From contig NZ_KE384320.1 in assembly GCF_000425165.1 (NCBI RefSeq), positions 344,994-408,993 of the forward strand: a stretch of DNA of 64,000 nt, in the 5' to 3' direction. This DNA comes from Photobacterium halotolerans DSM 18316. GTDB taxonomy: Bacteria > Pseudomonadota > Gammaproteobacteria > Enterobacterales > Vibrionaceae. The notes below the pieces were generated by a model. That model was given only the letters and a program-made list of their open reading frames with translations. It did no database searches and had not been told where the DNA came from. The number at the start of each line of letters is the position of its first letter. Within the stretch, counting starts at the first letter, position 1. Shown here piece after piece: positions 59,949-64,000 of this stretch. A program made the translations under genes and the position numbers.

Positions 59949-62309
59949 ATGTTGCTGGATGAATACAAAGGACTGATAGAACAACTGCTCCCGGCTTATG
60001 ACAGCGGAGATTTTAATGATTTGTTTCAGCACCTGACCGCAGATCTCAGCGGCCCGGTACGCTTGCAGATCAAAATGGAACTCAACCGCCTGATGGCTCC
60101 CTGCCGTCAGCCCGTTGATTTACGCGGCAAGGTCAGTGGCGAGTGTCGCCCCTACGACATGCACGGTATGACGCACTGGCTGGATGATGTGGCCATGAAT
60201 GTCTATCGCCGCCGGATCAAAACCTTTGGCGAACAATACCGGGTCGGCCTGTTTGAATCACTGATGAATACCCGTAATAATTTTCGGGTCATGCAGCAAC
60301 AGGACACACCGGCTCCGCCGCCAGAGGAGCCGACCGAAGCGCTGCCTTTTGGGGCCGAGCTGCTGCGCTTTGGTTACCACCTCAGCCGCAGCGAACAGCG
60401 TATCCAGATCACCACACCGGTTGTGCTGACTCTGCCCTATTCACAGGAAGTGAACGGCACCACCTCAGATATTTCGCCTTCCGGCGCACGCTTTCGGGTG
60501 TCGTCCGCCTTCCGCTATCATACCGGGCAGGTTGTCACCGCGTACTTCCCCGAACTGGCCAGGCAACTCAAAGACGAACGGCTGGTGCAGGGGATCAGCT
60601 ACCGGATTCTGGGGGTATCGCCCCATGCAGATAACGACAGCTATACCTGGCTGCGCCTGATGCTGATTGAATCCAGTGACGCTCTGAAAGATGCCATTGA
60701 AGCCCGCCAGAAAATGGCGGCCAGCCGCTCGCGCCAGAACCATGAAGATAAAATTATTCAGTCGCGCACCCGGGGCTATGAACACTGCTTCCTCAAACAT
60801 ACCAGCAGCATACCGCTGTTTTTTGCCGGCAATGAGCTGAAATACTGTCTGCTGACAGAGCATAACCGCCATCTCTGGGAACACTGGCATGACGAACGTA
60901 ATCTGTCGGTGATCAACCATCTGCTGTCTGAAGAGCGTATCCGCACGCTGGGCCGCAAAGGCCTGAGCCAATGCAGTACGCTGATTTACAGCTTTACCCA
61001 TCAGCACGAAGAAAAAGCCTATTTTTATTCCGCCGCCTTGCCCGAAATGAGCGTGGAAGAGCGGCAGTTGTTCTGGCAGATAGGGGCAACAAGAGAGAGC
61101 TGGCGGGTTGTTCGCCTGACGCTGTATCCTATTAGTCAGGATGACAAAATCCAGCTGCAGGAAATCGCCCCTGAGCTGCTGGAAACCCTCTCTACCCTGA
61201 CCCATATCGGGGTACTGCAGAATTTAACCAACAAGGATGCTCAGCACGACTATCGCCTGACGGAAAAACCAGCACTGCCCAGCAAGCACTTACACACGTT
61301 CCGTCATCCGCGAAATCCCGTTTCCGGCTCACACGCCATTTACTTTGATCCCAAGCCGCAGCGCAGCGAATCGCGCTTTCTGTTCCGCACACCGGTCACC
61401 CTGTTACAGCCCGGCGCGGCAGACAAAGAAGCCCGTATTCTCAGCGGCTCCAGTATTGATGTCTCCACCCGCGGCCTGAACATTCGCCTGACTGAACCGC
61501 TGGATGCCAAGCGGGGCGATGTGCTGAAAGTCACTTTCGATGAACTGCTGAAAATGGCCAAAGACGCCCCGCTGAAACGCATTCCTTATCAGGTTGTCCG
61601 TTTAAGTCCCGACAGGCGTAATGTGCAGCTTGAAACCGGCCGCGGTGATGACGCCACACGCAGCGAACATTTTCTGCGGCGGCTCATCAAGCACAACGAA
61701 GAGCGGCTGCCTGTCAGTGAAGAAATTATGCCAGCCGGTCCGCTGTTACTGGCCATGCACCAGATGTTGCTGACAAGGCTCAACTGTTTGCCCTTCTTCT
61801 GCGAGAAAATTGAGAATCAGGTGAAAGTGCGCGCACTGGGCGCTAACCAGCCGCTGCCGGCGCTGGGTAAACTGATGATGGAGCTGGGCGATGGCAAGCA
61901 GATCAATCTGGCGCCCATTTTTCAGAACAGGGTAAAAACGCTGCTCAGCGAACCGATGCGCCCGATAACCGTCAGTGAACCCTATGTACACGAAATGTAC
62001 CTGGCGGTGCTGCCTCAGCCGCTCGGTCAGCCCAAAGTGATCAGTAAACTGCTCAGTGATTTTCCGACAGGCGACACCCGCCGCCGCTTTGCTCAGCAGG
62101 CCAGAGAGCAAGGGCATTTTCTGGCGGTACGTATCACCGCCGTCCCTACGCTGGATCCGACCACCGCACTGATCAGCCGGGAGCTGGCTGAACTGTCCCG
62201 TGTGGCCATGCATCGCGCCAGAGCGCTGGAAAATGAGTTTACCTCGCTGATGGGATTCGGTGAGTTCTACGACGTGACCGATGAAGTGCTGCTGAGGCTG
62301 GGCCTGTAA
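59949..62309 (+). CDS. Large protein with two PilZ-type domains (786 aa)
   Basis: 786 residues, cytosolic, no membrane segments or signal. First PilZ-like domain around 155-260: RSEQR (RxxxR) and SDISPSGA (DxSxxG). Second around 475-590: RFLFR (RxxxR) and DVSTRG (DxSxxG), so both sites could bind c-di-GMP. The flanking N-terminal (1-130) and central (290-450) helical parts are unlike anything I can name. Vibrio species carry a PilZ gene next to radA (I recall plzE in V. cholerae), and this is a likely counterpart. ATG at 59949; ribosome site weak. It may affect motility or adhesion; not shown here. Confidence 0.85.
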   Translation: MLLDEYKGLIEQLLPAYDSGDFNDLFQHLTADLSGPVRLQIKMELNRLMAPCRQPVDLRGKVSGECRPYDMHGMTHWLDDVAMNVYRRRIKTFGEQYRVGLFESLMNTRNNFRVMQQQDTPAPPPEEPTEALPFGAELLRFGYHLSRSEQRIQITTPVVLTLPYSQEVNGTTSDISPSGARFRVSSAFRYHTGQVVTAYFPELARQLKDERLVQGISYRILGVSPHADNDSYTWLRLMLIESSDALKDAIEARQKMAASRSRQNHEDKIIQSRTRGYEHCFLKHTSSIPLFFAGNELKYCLLTEHNRHLWEHWHDERNLSVINHLLSEERIRTLGRKGLSQCSTLIYSFTHQHEEKAYFYSAALPEMSVEERQLFWQIGATRESWRVVRLTLYPISQDDKIQLQEIAPELLETLSTLTHIGVLQNLTNKDAQHDYRLTEKPALPSKHLHTFRHPRNPVSGSHAIYFDPKPQRSESRFLFRTPVTLLQPGAADKEARILSGSSIDVSTRGLNIRLTEPLDAKRGDVLKVTFDELLKMAKDAPLKRIPYQVVRLSPDRRNVQLETGRGDDATRSEHFLRRLIKHNEERLPVSEEIMPAGPLLLAMHQMLLTRLNCLPFFCEKIENQVKVRALGANQPLPALGKLMMELGDGKQINLAPIFQNRVKTLLSEPMRPITVSEPYVHEMYLAVLPQPLGQPKVISKLLSDFPTGDTRRRFAQQAREQGHFLAVRITAVPTLDPTTALISRELAELSRVAMHRARALENEFTSLMGFGEFYDVTDEVLLRLGL

Positions 62310-62337
62310 CGCGTATTAGGTTGAATGAAAACACAAA

Positions 62338-62359
62338 AACCTGGCATTACTGCCAGGTT
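62338..62359 (+). terminator. Hairpin after the two-PilZ gene
   Basis: AACCTGGCA/TGCCAGGTT with a 4-base loop, about 30 bp after the stop. The T run is weak, so it is a probable but not ideal terminator. It may also serve the convergent GST gene. Confidence 0.65.
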
Positions 62360-62452
62360 GATCTATCGGCCCCTCCCTCGCAACGAGAGCGGCTTGAGCG
62401 TGTTTTTGGCGGAGCCGGTCAGATCCGGGCTGACACACAGCCGAAACGCAGG

Positions 62453-63088
62453 TTAAGCCCGCTCCTTGTCGGCCAGTTCGAAATGCGCTATCTGATCCGC
62501 ATAAGCTTTCTTAAAGGCCGGACGGCTGGTTAAACGAACCACGTAGGCTTCCGAAGCCGGGCGGTTACTGACAGCGCGCACTTGCGGTATGCGCAGCACG
62601 TCAGCCATCAGCAGGTCCGCAGCCGTGAACCGATCGCCAGCAAGCCATTCTCGCTTGCTCAGCACATCCTCAAGTTGCGCCAGGCGCTTGTCTACCCACC
62701 CGGTCAGTGCATTATCGCTATGACCGGAAATCGTCAGAAACCACCAGGGTACGCTGACCATCTCAATAGAATTGAGCGCCGCAAATACCCATTGCAGCGT
62801 GTGCGCCTGACCAACAGCATCGCCCGGCATCAGCTTGTCAGATTGCTGCGCAATATGCATAAGGCATGCGCCACTTTCAAATAACTGCAGTTCACCGTCA
62901 CTCAAAAACGGCACCTGGCCAAAAGGCTGACGGACAAGATGATTAGTCTCGCGGCCATCAAAGGGGATCGTTTGCACTTTGTATGGCAGCCCTGCTTCCT
63001 CGCATGCCCATCGCAAGCGCAAGTCACGCACAAAGCCGCGCGGGCCTTGTGGTACCCAGTCTAACGTCCAGATAGTCAACTCGCTCAT
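62453..63088 (-). CDS. Glutathione S-transferase family protein
   Basis: 211 residues, two-domain cytosolic GST: an N-terminal thioredoxin-like part (LTIWTLDWVPQGPRGFVRDLRLRWACEEAGLPY, then QPFGQVPFLSDGELQLFESGACLMHIA with the cis-Pro VPFL and the ES glutathione-binding pair) and a helical C-terminal part (EWLAGDRFTAADLLMADVLR, the N-capping motif). Substrate unknown; such proteins conjugate or reduce electrophiles. ATG at 63088 lies 230 bp from the next leftward gene. Convergent with the PilZ gene. Confidence 0.92.
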   Translation of the reverse strand: MSELTIWTLDWVPQGPRGFVRDLRLRWACEEAGLPYKVQTIPFDGRETNHLVRQPFGQVPFLSDGELQLFESGACLMHIAQQSDKLMPGDAVGQAHTLQWVFAALNSIEMVSVPWWFLTISGHSDNALTGWVDKRLAQLEDVLSKREWLAGDRFTAADLLMADVLRIPQVRAVSNRPASEAYVVRLTSRPAFKKAYADQIAHFELADKERA

Positions 63089-63317
63089 TGTCTAACTCTC
63101 CCGTTAAGTCGCCCAACCAGTAACATGGAGTCCCGCTTGATCAGGCTTTGTCGCACCTGACCAGCCTGATTCACTATGCCACAGCCGGTTTATGATATTG
63201 ATTTAACCAAGCTTAGCTTCAATATCCGCGGTGAGGTTTATCTGGGTAAGGATCTGACAGCAGAAGCATGCTAAAAGGGCAGCAATGCTTTGCTGCTGTC
63301 CGAAAATGGATACGGGA

Positions 63318-64000
63318 CTAATCTGTCTGAGGCAACTGCGACGCTGTTTGGGCAGACGATACGCAAAGCTGAGGCGACATTCCAAGCACAGTCAGACCAA
63401 GGATAGCAATGGCAGCTCCCAGCCATATTGTGGCATGCAGACTGAAGCCTGAATCCAGTGTCAGACCTGCCGCAAAGCTGCCGAACATAATCCCTGCGTT
63501 AATCACAGAAGCGTGCAAGGTATTGATAAAGGCCCGTTGCCCCTGTGGTAACGACATCAGTCGGCTGACCAGGGCCGGGTTGAGGCTCACCCCACAAAAG
63601 CCCAACAGTACCAGACAAATCACTGCTACCCAGCCAATGTCGGCAAACAGCGCAAACATCACAAAAACAGTGATCATAATAGCCAGACCGCCCATGATTG
63701 TTGCTTTAGCATGTTTCACAGCCAGGCCAGCAACGACATAGTTTCCAACCAGCATGCACAGCCCGTAAGCCAAGAGTAACCAGGTAACAGCCCCTTCCGG
63801 CAGAGCCGCTAAATCAGTCAGAATCGGCACGATAAAGCTAAAAGGCGCATAAACCGCACCAATCACACAAAAGCTGGTCGCAAAAACCCACCATAACTTC
63901 ACATCCAGTACCCCTTTCAGCTCTTGCTTTAACGGATGCGAAGCTTCTGCTGGCAAGGACGGGACCGCCTTCAGCGTCAAGGCTGCGCTGAACACTGCCA
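63318..64000 (-). CDS. MFS transporter (AraJ/arabinose-efflux-like), C-terminal part; N-terminus outside the window
   Basis: The reading frame is open through the right edge; 227 codons are visible, with six to seven hydrophobic segments that fit the second half of a twelve-helix MFS carrier plus the central loop (TLKAVPSLPAEASHPLKQEL). Helix patterns VWWVFATSFCVIGAVYAPFSFIVPIL-like and GLTVLGM at the end resemble the drug/sugar efflux group (AraJ, YdhP, Bcr-like). Substrate unknown. The preceding 229 bp (63089-63317) hold no supported gene. Confidence 0.85.
   Translation of the reverse strand, partial: AVFSAALTLKAVPSLPAEASHPLKQELKGVLDVKLWWVFATSFCVIGAVYAPFSFIVPILTDLAALPEGAVTWLLLAYGLCMLVGNYVVAGLAVKHAKATIMGGLAIMITVFVMFALFADIGWVAVICLVLLGFCGVSLNPALVSRLMSLPQGQRAFINTLHASVINAGIMFGSFAAGLTLDSGFSLHATIWLGAAIAILGLTVLGMSPQLCVSSAQTASQLPQTD

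Overview
The window looks like a chromosome segment of a marine gammaproteobacterium of the Vibrionaceae (Vibrio/Photobacterium type). The grounds are the gene order grpE-dnaK next to nadK-recN-bamE, then ratA-smpB-ssrA with the tmRNA tag ANDENYALAA, plus slt-trpR-yjjX, ettA and radA. No tRNA, rRNA, transposase or CRISPR array is visible. The tmRNA is the only structured RNA gene I can support.

Regions. (1) 1-7775: housekeeping block: dnaK (cut by the window edge), grpE, nadK, SOS-controlled recN, bamE, an RnfH-like gene, ratA, smpB and ssrA. (2) 7776 to about 19400: an A+T-rich accessory island against the 3' end of ssrA. It is one leftward operon: a small AlpA/excisionase-type HTH protein, a type III modification methylase, its Res partner, a 1293-residue SF2 helicase with a C-terminal PD-(D/E)XK nuclease, and a translationally coupled 811-residue protein with a MID/PIWI-like stretch. 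The last two resemble the plasmid-defence pair DdmD/DdmE or a PIWI-RE module. (3) 19436-45934: a complete catechol-siderophore locus. It holds a siderophore-interacting reductase, a DAHP synthase, an ABC importer (two permeases, ATPase, binding protein), DHB synthesis and activation genes (entC/E/B/A type), two NRPSs plus a stand-alone adenylation enzyme, a TonB-dependent receptor, an MFS exporter and a phosphopantetheinyl transferase, with several Fur boxes. (4) 46100-54567: an ammonium-transporter gene interrupted by an in-frame amber codon, an XRE/S24-like regulator, yjjX, a palindromic repeat element, trpR, slt, ettA and a PilZ gene. (5) 54931-58240: a second A+T-rich insertion. It holds an Lrp-family regulator, a 10-bp tandem repeat, a frameshifted small ORF, an ATP-grasp ligase, an MFS transporter and a 25-codon ORF with a perfect ribosome binding site. 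(6) 58372-64000: radA, a two-PilZ protein, a GST-family gene and the C-terminal part of an MFS transporter.

How the genes fit together. In region 3, DAHP synthase would feed chorismate. EntC/B/A-like enzymes turn it into 2,3-dihydroxybenzoate (DHB). EntE-like ligase loads DHB on the carrier domain of the EntB-like protein. NRPS1 (C-A-PCP, binding-pocket code of Lys type by hand alignment) couples the first residue. NRPS2 (TubC docking-C-A-PCP-E-C-PCP) adds a D-residue and, with the separate glycine-type adenylation enzyme, a third residue. No thioesterase is visible. The exporter, receptor, binding protein, ABC importer and reductase complete the cycle.

The two most interesting stretches are the defence operon at ssrA (8013-19130), where a type III R-M pair is joined to a DdmDE/PIWI-RE-like helicase-nuclease plus Argonaute-like pair, and the small ATP-grasp/MFS/mini-peptide cluster (55460-58237), which may make or tailor a small peptide and which I cannot match to a described system. 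All family assignments were made by reading the sequence; no database search was run.
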